A DNA stretch of 64,000 nucleotides from DATFVJ01 sp963820395 (GTDB lineage Bacteria; Actinomycetota; Actinomycetes; Streptosporangiales; Streptosporangiaceae), in NCBI GenBank assembly GCA_963820395.1, contig CAWGAE010000020.1:186001-250000 (forward strand). The letters are read 5' to 3'. Below the pieces are notes generated by a model that saw nothing but the letters and a program-made list of their open reading frames with translations, searched no databases and was not told the DNA's origin. The translations under genes were made by a program, and so were the position numbers. Shown here one piece after another: positions 52,016 through 60,140 of the stretch (positions are counted from its first letter, which is position 1; every line of letters begins with the position of its first letter).

Positions 52016-53268
52016 CCAGTGCAGGAGCGGCCGACTCCGTCGAGGCGGTGTTCCGGGAGGAGCGGGGTCGGCTGCTCGCCTTGCTGGTGCGCCAGTTCGG
52101 TGATCTCGACCTCGCCGAGGACGCCGCCGCCGAGGCGATCGAGGCCGCACTGGAGCGCTGGCCCGTCGAGGAGGTGCCGGCGACGCCAGTGGCCTGGCTG
52201 CTCACCACCGCGCGCCGCAAGGCCGTTGACCGGCTGCGGCGGGACAAGGCCTACGCCGCCCGCCTGGCGATCATGCAGGTCGAGGCGCAGCACGTTACCG
52301 CGGCGCCCGGGATGGCTGGCCAGGACATCGCCGATATCCACGAGGAGTTCCCCGACGAGCGGCTGCGGCTGTTCTTCACCTGCTGCCACCCCGCGTTGTC
52401 ACTCGAGGCCCAGACCGTGTTGACGCTGCGGTGCCTTGCTGGGCTGTCCACCCCGGAGGTGGCGCGCGCCTTCCTGGTACCGGAGGCCACGATGGCGCAG
52501 CGGATCGTCCGGGCCAAGCGCAAGATCCGCGACGCGCGGATCGTCTTCCAGGTGCCCGAGCGCGACGAGCTGACCAGGCGCCTGCCGACGGTACTGCGCG
52601 TCATCTACCTGATCTTCACCGAAGGCTACGCCGCCAGCACCGGCGAGGAACTCCTGCGGGCCGACCTCACCGAAGAGGCCATCCGGCTAGCCCGGATCCT
52701 GCACCGGCTGCTGCCCGCCGAACCCGAGGTGAGCGGCCTGCTGGCGCTGCTGCTGGTGGTTGACGCCCGCCGCGCGGCCCGCACCGACGCGGCGGGAGAG
52801 CTGGTACCGCTCGAAGATCAAGACCGAGCGCTGTGGGACGTCGATCGCATCGCCGAAGGCCGCGATCTAGTCGTCACTGCCCTGCGCGAGCCTGGCTGGG
52901 GCCCCTACGCGATACAGGCGGCGATCGCGGCCGTGCACGCCGAGGCGGCCGACGTCGCCACGACCGACTGGCCGCAGGTCGTGGCCCTCTACGATGTGCT
53001 TGCGCAAGTGTCCCCATCATCGGTGGTCCAGCTCAACCGGGCGGTGGCCGTGGCCATGCGCGACGGCCCGCAGGCCGGCCTAGCGGCGCTGGATGCGCTG
53101 GAGATCGACCCTCTGCGCGGCTACCACCTGCTGCCAGCAGCGCGGGCGGACCTGCTACGCAAGCTAGGCCGCACCACCGAGGCAGCAACGGCCTACCGGG
53201 CCGCGCTCGAACTCGCCAACAACGAGCGGGAACGGACCTACCTGCGCCGGAGGCTGGCCGAGCTCTGA
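52012..53268 (+). CDS. ECF42-group RNA polymerase sigma factor
   Basis: A protein of 418 aa. Sigma region 2 (residues 10-75: EAVFREERGRLLALLVRQFG, AAAEAIEAALERWP, TTARRKAVDRLRR), region 4 (LRCLAGLSTPEVARAFLVPE, MAQRIVRAKRKIRDARIVFQ), then the DUF6596 extension (VIYLIFTEGYAASTGEELLR, ALWDVDRIAEGRDLV) and a TPR-like end (AYRAALELANNERERTYLRR). This is the ECF42 layout. The GTG start overlaps the DGPF gene, so the two are co-translated. The decayed VOC and SRPBCC genes upstream look like its former regulon. No anti-sigma factor; the C-terminal extension is thought to control such factors. Confidence 0.93.
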   Translation: MTSAGAADSVEAVFREERGRLLALLVRQFGDLDLAEDAAAEAIEAALERWPVEEVPATPVAWLLTTARRKAVDRLRRDKAYAARLAIMQVEAQHVTAAPGMAGQDIADIHEEFPDERLRLFFTCCHPALSLEAQTVLTLRCLAGLSTPEVARAFLVPEATMAQRIVRAKRKIRDARIVFQVPERDELTRRLPTVLRVIYLIFTEGYAASTGEELLRADLTEEAIRLARILHRLLPAEPEVSGLLALLLVVDARRAARTDAAGELVPLEDQDRALWDVDRIAEGRDLVVTALREPGWGPYAIQAAIAAVHAEAADVATTDWPQVVALYDVLAQVSPSSVVQLNRAVAVAMRDGPQAGLAALDALEIDPLRGYHLLPAARADLLRKLGRTTEAATAYRAALELANNERERTYLRRRLAEL

Positions 53269-53554
53269 TCATCCCCGCCGAACCGTCCCCCGCCACACAC
53301 TCTCGACCGTCCCTTAAACTTAAAGACCGCCAAGAAGATCTCGGCAACGACGTGATCAAATCCCACACCGACACGCCACGCAGAGTGATCGGCCACGCCA
53401 CCTGCCAGTTCCTCACTCTGGAAGAACTGCACCCATTGGGGAAAATGCCATATCGGTGAGAAGAACACCACCGGAAGGTCGAAGAGACAACCTGCTGACG
53501 GCCAGGTCAGTGCGGTGCCTGCCGACAACAACGGCGAGAACATACAAGAGTCTA
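53269..53554. other. No gene recognised
   Basis: About 290 bp between the sigma factor stop and the IS630 element. A frame with DVIKSHTDTPRRVIGHATCQ, FLTLEELHPLGKMPYR reads like a protein end but is unsupported. Confidence 0.4.
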
Positions 53555-54750
53555 GTGTCCTGAGTTAAAAATTCGCTAAATAATTCGGTCAAGGCTTGCC
53601 CATGAATGGGATGTCATGGCTGCACGTGAACGGGAATGTCACCAGAGTTGCTGGCATGGCGAGAACGGGACGGCCCAAGGCCGAGCTGACCGTGACGGAT
53701 CAGGAGGGACAAACCCTGCAGCGGTGGGCCCGGCGGCCAAAAAGCGCCCAGCAGCTGGCCCTTCGCGCGAAGATCGTGCTGGCGTGCGCGGAGGGCGAGG
53801 ACAACAAGACGGTGGCCGCCGAGCTCGCGGTCCATCAGGTCACGGTGGGCAAGTGGCGGTCCCGGTTCATCGCCGACCGGCTGGAGGGCCTGACCGATGA
53901 GGACCGGCCGGGCCGGCCCCGCACGATCACAGATGAGAAGGTGGAAGAGGTGATCGTCACCACGCTGGAGCGGCCCCCGGCGAACAACGACAGTCACTGG
54001 TCCACCCGGTCGATGGCGAAGGCAACGGGCATGAGCCAGACCGCGGTGTCGCGGATCTGGCGGGCCTTTGAGCTCAAGCCGCACCGCGAGCAGACCTGGA
54101 AGCTGTCGGCCGACCCGCAGTTCATCGAGAAAGTCCGCGACGTGGTGGGCCTGTACATGAACCCGCCCGAGCATGCGCTGGTGCTGTGCGCCGACGAGAA
54201 GTCGCAGATTCAGGCGCTGAACCGCACCGCGCCGTGCCTGCCGGTGCTGCCTGCCACCCCGGCGCGGCGCAGCCACGGCTATGTCCGCAACGGCACCACC
54301 AGCCTGTTCGCGGCGCTCGACATGGCCACCGGCAAGGTCATCTCCTCAGTGCACCGCCGGCACCGGCACCAGGAGTTCCTGAAGTTCCTGAAGAAGATCG
54401 ACGCCGAGGTGCCCGCCGGCCTGGGGGTGCACCTGATCTGCGACAACTACGGCACCCACAAGACCCCCGAGATCAAGAAGTGGCTGCTGCGCCACCCCCG
54501 CTTTGAGCTGCATTTCACGCCGACCAGCTCGTCCTGGCTCAACGTCGTGGAACGGTGGTTCGCCGAGCTGACCAACCGCAAGCTGCGCCGCTCCGCCCAC
54601 AACAGCGTCAACGAGCTCGAAGCCGACATCCAGGCCTGGATCGAGGCGTGGAACGACGACCCGAAGCCGTTCGTCTGGACAAAGACCGCGGACGAGATCC
54701 TGGAGAACCTCGCCAGATATCTTCAGCGAATTAACAACTCAGGACACTGG
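53555..54750 (+). mobile_element. IS630-family element, about 1.2 kb
   Basis: Ends GTGTCCTGAGTT at the left and AACTCAGGACAC at the right (54736-54747), with further similarity inward around AATTCGCT. TA precedes the left end (53553-53554); on the right TG or TA follows depending on the exact boundary. Directly abuts the IS701-type element. Confidence 0.7.
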
Positions 54751-54753
54751 TAG
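53656..54753 (+). CDS. IS630-family transposase
   Basis: A protein of 365 aa from ATG 53656 (53596 is an upstream alternative). HTH: LALRAKIVLACAEGEDNKTV, AAELAVHQVTVGKWRSRFIA, DEDRPGRPRTITDEKVEEVI. DDE: D in ALVLCADEKSQIQALNRT, D in HLICDNYGTHKTPEI and E in SSSWLNVVERWFAELTNR. The reading frame ends in the right inverted repeat (INNSGHW, TAG at 54751-54753), so the stop comes from the junction sequence. Intact. Confidence 0.92.
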   Translation: MARTGRPKAELTVTDQEGQTLQRWARRPKSAQQLALRAKIVLACAEGEDNKTVAAELAVHQVTVGKWRSRFIADRLEGLTDEDRPGRPRTITDEKVEEVIVTTLERPPANNDSHWSTRSMAKATGMSQTAVSRIWRAFELKPHREQTWKLSADPQFIEKVRDVVGLYMNPPEHALVLCADEKSQIQALNRTAPCLPVLPATPARRSHGYVRNGTTSLFAALDMATGKVISSVHRRHRHQEFLKFLKKIDAEVPAGLGVHLICDNYGTHKTPEIKKWLLRHPRFELHFTPTSSSWLNVVERWFAELTNRKLRRSAHNSVNELEADIQAWIEAWNDDPKPFVWTKTADEILENLARYLQRINNSGHW

Positions 54754-55212
54754 TACTTTGTTAGGTTCCAGCGAGGGCGGCGGCGAGCCGGTCGAGGGTG
54801 ATGGGCTGGCAGCATAAGGGGCAGGCGCCGAGGATGAGGGCGAGCACGAGCACTGCCGGGCCACACACGGCGACGCCGTCCCGTCCTTGGCAAACCCGGT
54901 GTCATCCACCACCAGCGCCTCCACCGGCTGACTGGCCGCGAAACCCCGCGCCACATTCCGCCGCACCGCCGCGTAATCCCACGTCGAAGACGTGATGAAC
55001 TGCTGCAGCCGCTGATGGTCCACCCCCAGCCGCGCCGCCATCGGCTGCATCGATTTTCGCCGCCCATCGGCCAGCAGCCCGCGCACATACAGCTCACCGG
55101 CCGCCCGCTGGTCCTTACGCGGCAGCCCGCCGAGCATCTCCGCAGCAAAGGCCAGCAGCCGGGGCCGGACCTCCGCCATCTGTTGAGGGGTCATCCCGGC
55201 ATGACAGTACAA
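54739..55212 (-). pseudogene. IS701-family transposase, internally deleted
   Basis: From 55212 leftwards: MYCHAGMTPQQMAEVRPRLL, AFAAEMLGGLPRKDQRAAGE, LYVRGLLADGRRKSMQPMAA, RLGVDHQRLQQFITSSTWDY, PVEALVVDDTGFAKDG. The VDDTGFAKDG motif holds the first catalytic Asp of IS701/SRSO17 transposases. About 270 residues of the middle are gone; the far end reads, in another frame, ACPLCCQPITLDRLAAALAG, the family C-terminus. Confidence 0.75.
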
Positions 55213-55261
55213 AGATCAGCGCAAGTGCGGGAGGCGCGCCGTACGACCTAACAAAGTACTA
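54751..55261. mobile_element. Short non-autonomous IS701-type element, 511 bp
   Basis: Perfect 16-bp inverted ends TAGTACTTTGTTAGGT (54751-54766 and complement 55246-55261) around a deletion derivative of the transposase gene. CTAG follows on the right (55262-55265) and CTAG is present at 53552-53555 left of the IS630 element. It could be moved by a full-length IS701 relative. Confidence 0.75.
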
Positions 55262-55376
55262 CTAGATCCCGAACCCATGGAACCCCCCTCGAGCCGACTG
55301 AGCCACATAACCCCATGGAATCCCCCCATTTCCGCGCCGGGGAGGTTGGCGAGGCCATGGCAGCAGCAGCCCCGCC

Positions 55377-55462
55377 GCGAGGTAATAGCGAGGTAATAGC
55401 AGGGGGGTGGAAATGGTAAACCGGTAAACTTTTGCAGGCAGCGGGGGTTTGCCGTAAACCGG
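55377..55462. promoter_or_regulatory. Short direct repeats upstream of the His-rich gene
   Basis: GCGAGGTAATA occurs twice in a row (55377-55398) and GTAAACCGG at 55416-55424 and 55454-55462, with a GTAAAC half at 55424. AT-richer than the surroundings and 60-140 bp before the start at 55520. They could be operator sites, for example for a metal-responsive regulator; no protein is known to bind them. Confidence 0.35.
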
Positions 55463-55519
55463 CTGGCTTCCGTGCCCGTCGCAGGAGGGACCCAACCCCG
55501 ACCTTGCGGAGGACACATC

Positions 55520-55819
55520 GTGCGAATCCTGCCCAAACTCGGCTTAACCGCCGCCACTGTAATGGCCTCGGCCGGTCTGATCTTGCCGTTCGCTGGCCCG
55601 GCGGGCGCCAGTACGGCCTGTATGGCGCCGAAGGCCGGTTCGTGCCAGCAGCACACTGTTCGGCACGCCGTGCATAAGCACAAGTCCCGGCGGGCAGAGC
55701 ACCACAGCAAGGGTGAGCACCACAGCAAGGGTGAGCACCACAAGCGCTGCCGTCACCACGAGCACCACCACGAGCATCACCAGCGCTGCCACCACGAGCA
55801 CCACGAGGACGACGACTAG
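55520..55819 (+). CDS. Secreted histidine-rich peptide
   Basis: A protein of 99 aa with GGAGG nine bases before GTG 55520. A classical signal peptide: basic start MRILPKLG, hydrophobic core LTAATVMASAGLILPFAG, cleavage after PAGA. The mature part of about 68 residues is highly charged and has 21 His and 4 Cys: SRRAEHHSKGEHHSKGEHHK, RCRHHEHHHEHHQRCHHEHH, EDDD. EHHSKG is repeated. Such a chain should bind Zn, Ni or Cu outside the cell and may act as a metal store, chaperone or antimicrobial. No homologue recognised. A strong terminator follows directly, so it is a one-gene unit. Confidence 0.75.
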   Translation: MRILPKLGLTAATVMASAGLILPFAGPAGASTACMAPKAGSCQQHTVRHAVHKHKSRRAEHHSKGEHHSKGEHHKRCRHHEHHHEHHQRCHHEHHEDDD

Positions 55820-55834
55820 GGGACCGGGGAAGGC

Positions 55835-55878
55835 TGAAGGCCGGGCGCCACGGGAGTCAGGGTGGCGCCCGGCCTTCA
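55835..55878 (+). terminator. Strong rho-independent-type terminator
   Basis: TGAAGGCCGGGCGCCAC (55835-55851) pairs perfectly with GTGGCGCCCGGCCTTCA (55862-55878) around a 10-base loop, 15 bases after the His-rich gene. No long T-run, as usual in actinobacteria. It may also stop the leftward gene on the other side. Confidence 0.85.
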
Positions 55879-55904
55879 CTTCGCCCAGGCGCCAAAACCG
55901 CCCT

Positions 55905-56126
55905 CAGTCGTAAACCGCGTACAACTTGTAAGGCCAGGACGCCGCAATGGAACAGCCCGGCAACCTGCCAAGGATGAGCACCGGCGCCCGGGGGCACCGG
56001 CAAACCCGTCTCCGCCGTCACATCGGGCCCGCCGACGAACATCGTTTGGGTGGTGTGGTTGGCGAGCGGCAGCTCCGCCGGGCCACCATCCCGGAAGAAC
56101 GTCGGATAGTACACGCGGGTGGCCAT
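55905..56126 (-). pseudogene. Small phage-like structural protein, one frameshift
   Basis: From 56126 leftwards: MATRVYYPTFFRDGGPAELP, LANHTTQTMFVGGPDVTAET, GLPVPPGA; with a one-base correction near 55985 it continues VLILGRLPGCSIAASWPYKL, YAVYD and stop. The VGGPDVTAETG-(F/L)PVPPGA pattern is that of small phage head/tail-associated proteins. A prophage remnant is likely. Confidence 0.45.
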
Positions 56127-56225
56127 AATCCAAGTGTGCCCGGCCGTCTGGACGCAGTGTGCCCGGTCACCTGGACGCGGCGACCGGGCACGATCCTGCT
56201 GTTCCCCGCGGCAGAGGCTACTGGC

Positions 56226-56651
56226 TCAATCCCCCGGGCAGTTGAACGTAGTCGAACCGTCCGCCGCGTGATACGTCACCGTGCAAGGCGCGCCGATGCT
56301 GTCGTTGAACGTCAGGTACGCCTTCACCGTTTCGTCACCGCTAGGGAACGTCGTCACCGGGCAAGGTTTTCTCGCGTAGGCGTCGCAGTCGTTCGCGTCG
56401 GCTTTCTCGACGGTCATGCCGTTGGCATCGGTCCCGCCGACGATGGACTGTGCGAGTTGCTGCGGAGTGGTGGGCGCGGGGCTGGGTGCGGCGGCCGGGC
56501 TCGCCGTAGAGGGGGCGGGGGCCGCATGGGTCGCGCTGATGGCGGGGACCGGGCGAGAGCCGCCGCCGGTGAGCGTGCCGCAGCCCGCTAAGCCGCCGAT
56601 CGCCGCGAGCACCAGCGCCGCAGCCGCGGCAAGTCGGATGGTTCTGGTCAT
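56226..56651 (-). CDS. Small secreted lipoprotein
   Basis: A protein of 141 aa: MTRTIRLAAAAALVLAAIGG, LAGCGTLTGG with lipobox LAGC, a Pro/Ala/Ser/Thr-rich linker, then a small domain with a CDAYARKPCPVTTFPSGDET, VKAYLTFNDSIGAPCTVTYH, TTFNC pattern: four cysteines, probably two disulfides. ATG 56651 overlaps the stop of the upstream recombinase remnant (ATGA). Function unknown; not recognised. Confidence 0.7.
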   Translation of the reverse strand: MTRTIRLAAAAALVLAAIGGLAGCGTLTGGGSRPVPAISATHAAPAPSTASPAAAPSPAPTTPQQLAQSIVGGTDANGMTVEKADANDCDAYARKPCPVTTFPSGDETVKAYLTFNDSIGAPCTVTYHAADGSTTFNCPGD

Positions 56652-57115
56652 CGCGCCGCCTCCCGCTCGCGTTCCCACCGCGCCACATATCCCGACCGCC
56701 GCCGCGGTTTGCTGTCCTTCGCCCCTCGCTGGCGGCCCGGCCTGAAATCTGGGTCCTCACGCTTGCGGCGCTCGAGCCCGGCTTTGGTCCGCTCGCTGCG
56801 GCGCCGTGATTCCTCGGCCGCCATCCACGCGAAGATCGCGCCGAGCAGCTCGGCCATGCGGGGATCACTGGTCTCGGTCCACGACTCGCGCAGCGACCAC
56901 ACCATGGCGCCTTGCTCGCGGAACTGCCGCAGGATGCCGAGCATCGCCTCGACGCCCTCTCGGGACAGCCGGTCGAGGGCCCAGACGAGCATCACCTCGA
57001 ACTTGCCGGTGCGGGCGTCGGCGAGGGCCTAGCGTAGCTGCTCGCGGTACTTGCCGTTCCACGCCGACTCGCCTTGCAGCACGTATTCGGCGGTGAGCCC
57101 GCGTTCCAGTCACCG
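56648..57115 (-). pseudogene. Serine recombinase/resolvase, N-truncated with a nonsense codon
   Basis: Leftward LERGLTAEYVLQGESAWNGK, YREQLR, then TAG where Gln is expected, ALADARTGKFEVMLVWALDR, LSREGVEAMLGILRQFREQG, ETSDPRMAELLGAIFAWMAA, EESRRRSERTKAGLERRKRE. VWALDRLSREG and E-S-RRSERTKAGL are resolvase-domain motifs. The N-terminus with the catalytic Ser is missing. The frame after the stop would still give about 115 aa. Confidence 0.7.
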
Positions 57116-57356
57116 ATAGTCATACTCGGATCTTGTCATTGACGCGCTGGCTTTTCTCCGAGTCTGGGCAGTCCGCCGCATCTGGGTACCGCGAGGATGG
57201 CTATCGACGCGCACGCGTCTCGGAGAGGGTAGGCCGATACCTCAGTGAGCTGGGCGGATCAGGGCTCAGTGCCGAGCGCGGTCCGCACCTGGGCCACATG
57301 TGACTGGAACGGGATCCGCTCACTGCGCTGATCATCGGTGGCTGACGGGTCTACGA

Positions 57357-57794
57357 GCAGCGCAGCGGGCGTGCAGCCGGGTCACCCGGAACTCGGGGGT
57401 GGCCACGAAGCAGCCGGTGACCGCGCCGCGCTCGAAGCACGCCGCCAGCCACCGCGAATCGCCCGGGTCGTGCTTGGGCCGTCCCGGCAGGTGCTTCACC
57501 TGCTTCGCGTCGGCGAGCACACAGTCGAACCCCTCGGCCTCCGGCCGGTAGAACGGCCCCTTCCAGTAGTCGCCGGTGGCCTCCATCACCACCGCCGGTA
57601 CCTGCCAGCTGCGCAGCCAGTCCGCCAGCGCCAGCACCTCCCGCTTGGTGGTGCCGAAGCTGCGGGTCTCGGCCCGCCCGCCGCGCCGGGTCCTTATCCG
57701 ACGGCACCCGGATTGTCGCGACCAGCCCGGCCTTGCCGATGTCGATGCCGCACACCCGGTCCCGGTACGGCGGCTCGTCGGTGACCTCTTCCAC
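57357..57794 (-). pseudogene. IS110-family transposase, N-terminal fragment
   Basis: Leftward MEEVTDEPPYRDRVCGIDIG, KAGLVATIRVPSDKDPARRA; after a shift near 57680, SFGTTKREVLALADWLRSWQ, VPAVVMEATGDYWKGPFYRP, DCVLADAKQVKHLPGRPKHD, ACFERGAVTGCFVATPEFRV. GIDIGK and MEATGDYW are the RuvC-like DEDD motifs. C-terminal half missing. Confidence 0.8.
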
Positions 57795-57835
57795 GCGTCC
57801 CTCACCTCTCCTGTTTCTGGACTGCTAGGGTGCGA

Positions 57836-57992
57836 GGTGGTACCGCCCGGGGAACCGGGGGCGAGCGGAAGAAACTGACCCGCGTGCTCGAAGCGACAAT
57901 GAACGGCCCCTTGAAAAGCCGGCTCCCGGCGTCAGGCTGACCGGCGGCCTCAACCGCACCAGAGGAAAAACGACGTCACGGGCGGTACCACC
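57836..57992. repeat. 157-bp unit with perfect 14-bp inverted ends
   Basis: GGTGGTACCGCCCG at 57836-57849 and its exact reverse complement CGGGCGGTACCACC at 57979-57992, enclosing 129 bp without a gene. It resembles a miniature inverted-repeat element or the terminal region of the neighbouring IS110 element. GGTACC is itself palindromic. Confidence 0.6.
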
Positions 57993-58084
57993 CGCTATTT
58001 TCACGCCGGTACGGCGCCGCGCCAGCGGCACCAGGGGCTGACCGGACTATGGCCTGTCCAGTCCGAGGGCGCCGCGGCGGCAAC

Positions 58085-59284
58085 TCATGCCTTGAAGCGG
58101 GCCGCTTCCTCAGATCCGCCGGTCGCATCGCCTGGCCTGTAGGAGTGCGCGCCCGCCCCGGCGAGCTTGCCGCCCTGGACGATCAGGTACTCCTCGCGGA
58201 TCGGCCGGTTCTCAAACCAGCATTCCAGGATCTCGCGGGTGCCCGCAGCATAGCGCGCCTGCGCTGAGAGCGACGAGCCGGAGATGTGCGGGGTCATGCC
58301 ATGGTGCGGCATCGTCCGCCAGGGGTGATCTTCCGGTGCGGGCTGCGGGAACCAGACATCACCGGCGTAGCCCGCTAGCTGCCCGCTCTCCAGCGCCCGA
58401 GCGATGGCGTCCCGGTCGCAGATCTTCCCGCGGGCGGTGTTGACGATATAGGCGCCGCGCTTCATGGTCGAGACCAGCTGGTCGTTGAACAGGCCCTCGG
58501 TGCCGGGGTAGAGCGGGGCGTTGATCGTCACCACATCGCAGTGCGGCACCATCTCCGCCGCGGTCTCATAGAATGTCACTCCGAGGTCGCGCTCGGTCCC
58601 TGCGGGCAGGCGGTGCAGGTCGGTGTAATGCAGCTTTACATCAAAAGGCTTGAGCCGCCGCAGCACCGCGGAGCCGATCCGCCCAGCTGCGACCGTCCCA
58701 ACCGCCATGCCTTCCAGGTCATAGGACCGCTCGACGCAGTCGGCGATGTTCCAGCCGCCCTTGATCACCCACTGGTAGGACGGAATGTAGTTGCGCACCA
58801 GCGAGAGGATCATCATCACCACGTGCTCGGCGACGCTGATGCTGTTGGAGTAGGTGATCTCCGCGATGGTCAGGCCCGCCTCGCTCGCTGCCTGCAGGTC
58901 GTAGTGATCCGACCCGATCCCGGCGGTAATAGCGAGCTTGAGGTTCCTGGCCTTTGCGATCCGCTCCCTGGTCAGGTAGGCGGGCCAGAACGGCTGGGAA
59001 ATCACAATGTCGGCATCGACGAGTTCCCGCTCGAACACCGAGCCCGGGCCGTCCTTGTCGGATGTCACGACCAGCGTGTGACCGGCCGCCTCCAGAAAGC
59101 TTCGCAGGCCTAGCTCACCAGACACGCTGCCCAGCAGCTCCCCCGGAACGAAGTCGATCGCGTGCGGGCTCGGCGTCGTCTGACCGCCTGGGTACGACTC
59201 GATCTGCGGGATCGCATCCCGGGCGTAGGCCGCCGGGAACCCGTCGACCGGGTCGTCATACAGCACGCACAACACCTTGGCCAT
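58085..59284 (-). CDS. fdh: NAD-dependent formate dehydrogenase
   Basis: A protein of 399 aa, the family length. N-terminal MAKVLCVLYDDPVDGFPAAY and substrate-side motif ISQPFWPAYLTRERIAKARN. Rossmann fold VGTVAAGRIGSAVLRRLKPF. Catalytic residues: NTARGKICDRDAIARALESG (Arg), GDVWFPQPAPEDHPWRTMPH (Gln region) and HHGMTPHISGSSLSAQARYA (His). It oxidises formate to CO2 with NAD and is cytosolic. AGGAG precedes ATG 59284; the frame extends to 59374 but lacks family sequence. Intact although its neighbours are debris. No other formate genes are nearby. Confidence 0.95.
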   Translation of the reverse strand: MAKVLCVLYDDPVDGFPAAYARDAIPQIESYPGGQTTPSPHAIDFVPGELLGSVSGELGLRSFLEAAGHTLVVTSDKDGPGSVFERELVDADIVISQPFWPAYLTRERIAKARNLKLAITAGIGSDHYDLQAASEAGLTIAEITYSNSISVAEHVVMMILSLVRNYIPSYQWVIKGGWNIADCVERSYDLEGMAVGTVAAGRIGSAVLRRLKPFDVKLHYTDLHRLPAGTERDLGVTFYETAAEMVPHCDVVTINAPLYPGTEGLFNDQLVSTMKRGAYIVNTARGKICDRDAIARALESGQLAGYAGDVWFPQPAPEDHPWRTMPHHGMTPHISGSSLSAQARYAAGTREILECWFENRPIREEYLIVQGGKLAGAGAHSYRPGDATGGSEEAARFKA

Positions 59285-59647
59285 CTTCGGCTCCTGACTC
59301 TTGGGGTGGCGAAATCCACCCGGGCTGCTCTTGCAGTAATACAAGCCGGTGCAGACATCCCCCGGCAAAGGCAAGACGCACTCACATCCGCACTATGCCG
59401 AATCGAACGTCCCTCATCTCCAAGCCATGATGTCCCCGGAGCACCCGCTTGACCGTAGTAAGGCAATCCCGTAGTCCTGGGACAGCCAGGCCGACCGGTG
59501 CCTCCGGGGGGCGCACTCCGGTCCCGAATATTCACCGCGAGAGGCCTCCGCCTCTGGTACGCGCGACTCCGGGGTGCGGTAATCGGCTGACGCTCGAAGA
59601 CCGCCTTGGCATGCCCTGCAACAGAGATGCGTCGGAGGGGAACGCCC
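59285..59647. other. Intergenic
   Basis: About 360 bp between divergent formate dehydrogenase and the MKFVQVID remnant. It should hold the fdh promoter; no other feature was recognised. Confidence 0.4.
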
Positions 59648-59842
59648 ATGAAGTTTGTGCAGGTCATCGACTACAGTACCTCACAGTTTGCCGAGGTCAA
59701 CAAGCTGGTGGACGCGTTGGCTTGCTCACACCGAAGGCAAGCGAACAGTGGGCCAGGGCTTCACGGGCCGTGACCGCGAGAGCCCGACACCTACGTCGAC
59801 GTCATCGTCTTCCCGTCGTATGAGGGAGGGATGCGGAACTGA
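59648..59842 (+). pseudogene. MKFVQVIDY-type small protein, broken and cut by IS3
   Basis: GGAGGGG before ATG 59648. MKFVQVIDYSTSQFAEVNKL, then frame changes to WLAHTEGKRTVGQGFTGRDR and DTYVDVIVFPSYEGGMRN. Joined, these resemble a small dimeric alpha-beta-barrel-type protein of actinobacteria (about 95-100 aa, unknown role). The stop TGA at 59840 is supplied by the IS3 end, so the C-terminus was lost to the insertion. Confidence 0.55.
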
Positions 59843-59885
59843 GCTTCCCCCCGGATCGAGGAGGCATCGGCTATAAGGGGTAGCC

Positions 59886-60140
59886 ATGCCGGAGAAGCGA
59901 AGGACATTTGATCCAGAGTTCCGCGAGGGCGCGGTCCGGATCGTTCGGGAGACCGGGAAGCCGATCGCCCAGGTGGCGCGTGACCTTGGAATCAACGAGG
60001 GCACGCTGGGCAACTGGGTCGCCCGCGACCGGGTCGAGCGGGGCGAGGCGGAGGGCCTGTCCCGCGACGAGCGCGCTGAGCTGGCTCAGCTGCGCCGCGA
60101 GAATGCCGAGCTCCGGATGGAGCGCGATGTCCTCAAGTGA
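59886..60140 (+). CDS. IS3-family transposase OrfA
   Basis: A protein of 84 aa: MPEKRRTFDPEFREGAVRIV, RETGKPIAQVARDLGINEGT, LGNWVARDRVE (helix-turn-helix of HTH_Tnp_1), then LRRENAELRMERDVLK, the leucine zipper for dimerisation with OrfB. It overlaps OrfB by four bases (GTGA), with OrfB in the -1 frame relative to OrfA, so an OrfAB fusion could form by ribosomal frameshifting near the overlap; no classic slippery heptamer is obvious. Confidence 0.9.
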   Translation: MPEKRRTFDPEFREGAVRIVRETGKPIAQVARDLGINEGTLGNWVARDRVERGEAEGLSRDERAELAQLRRENAELRMERDVLK

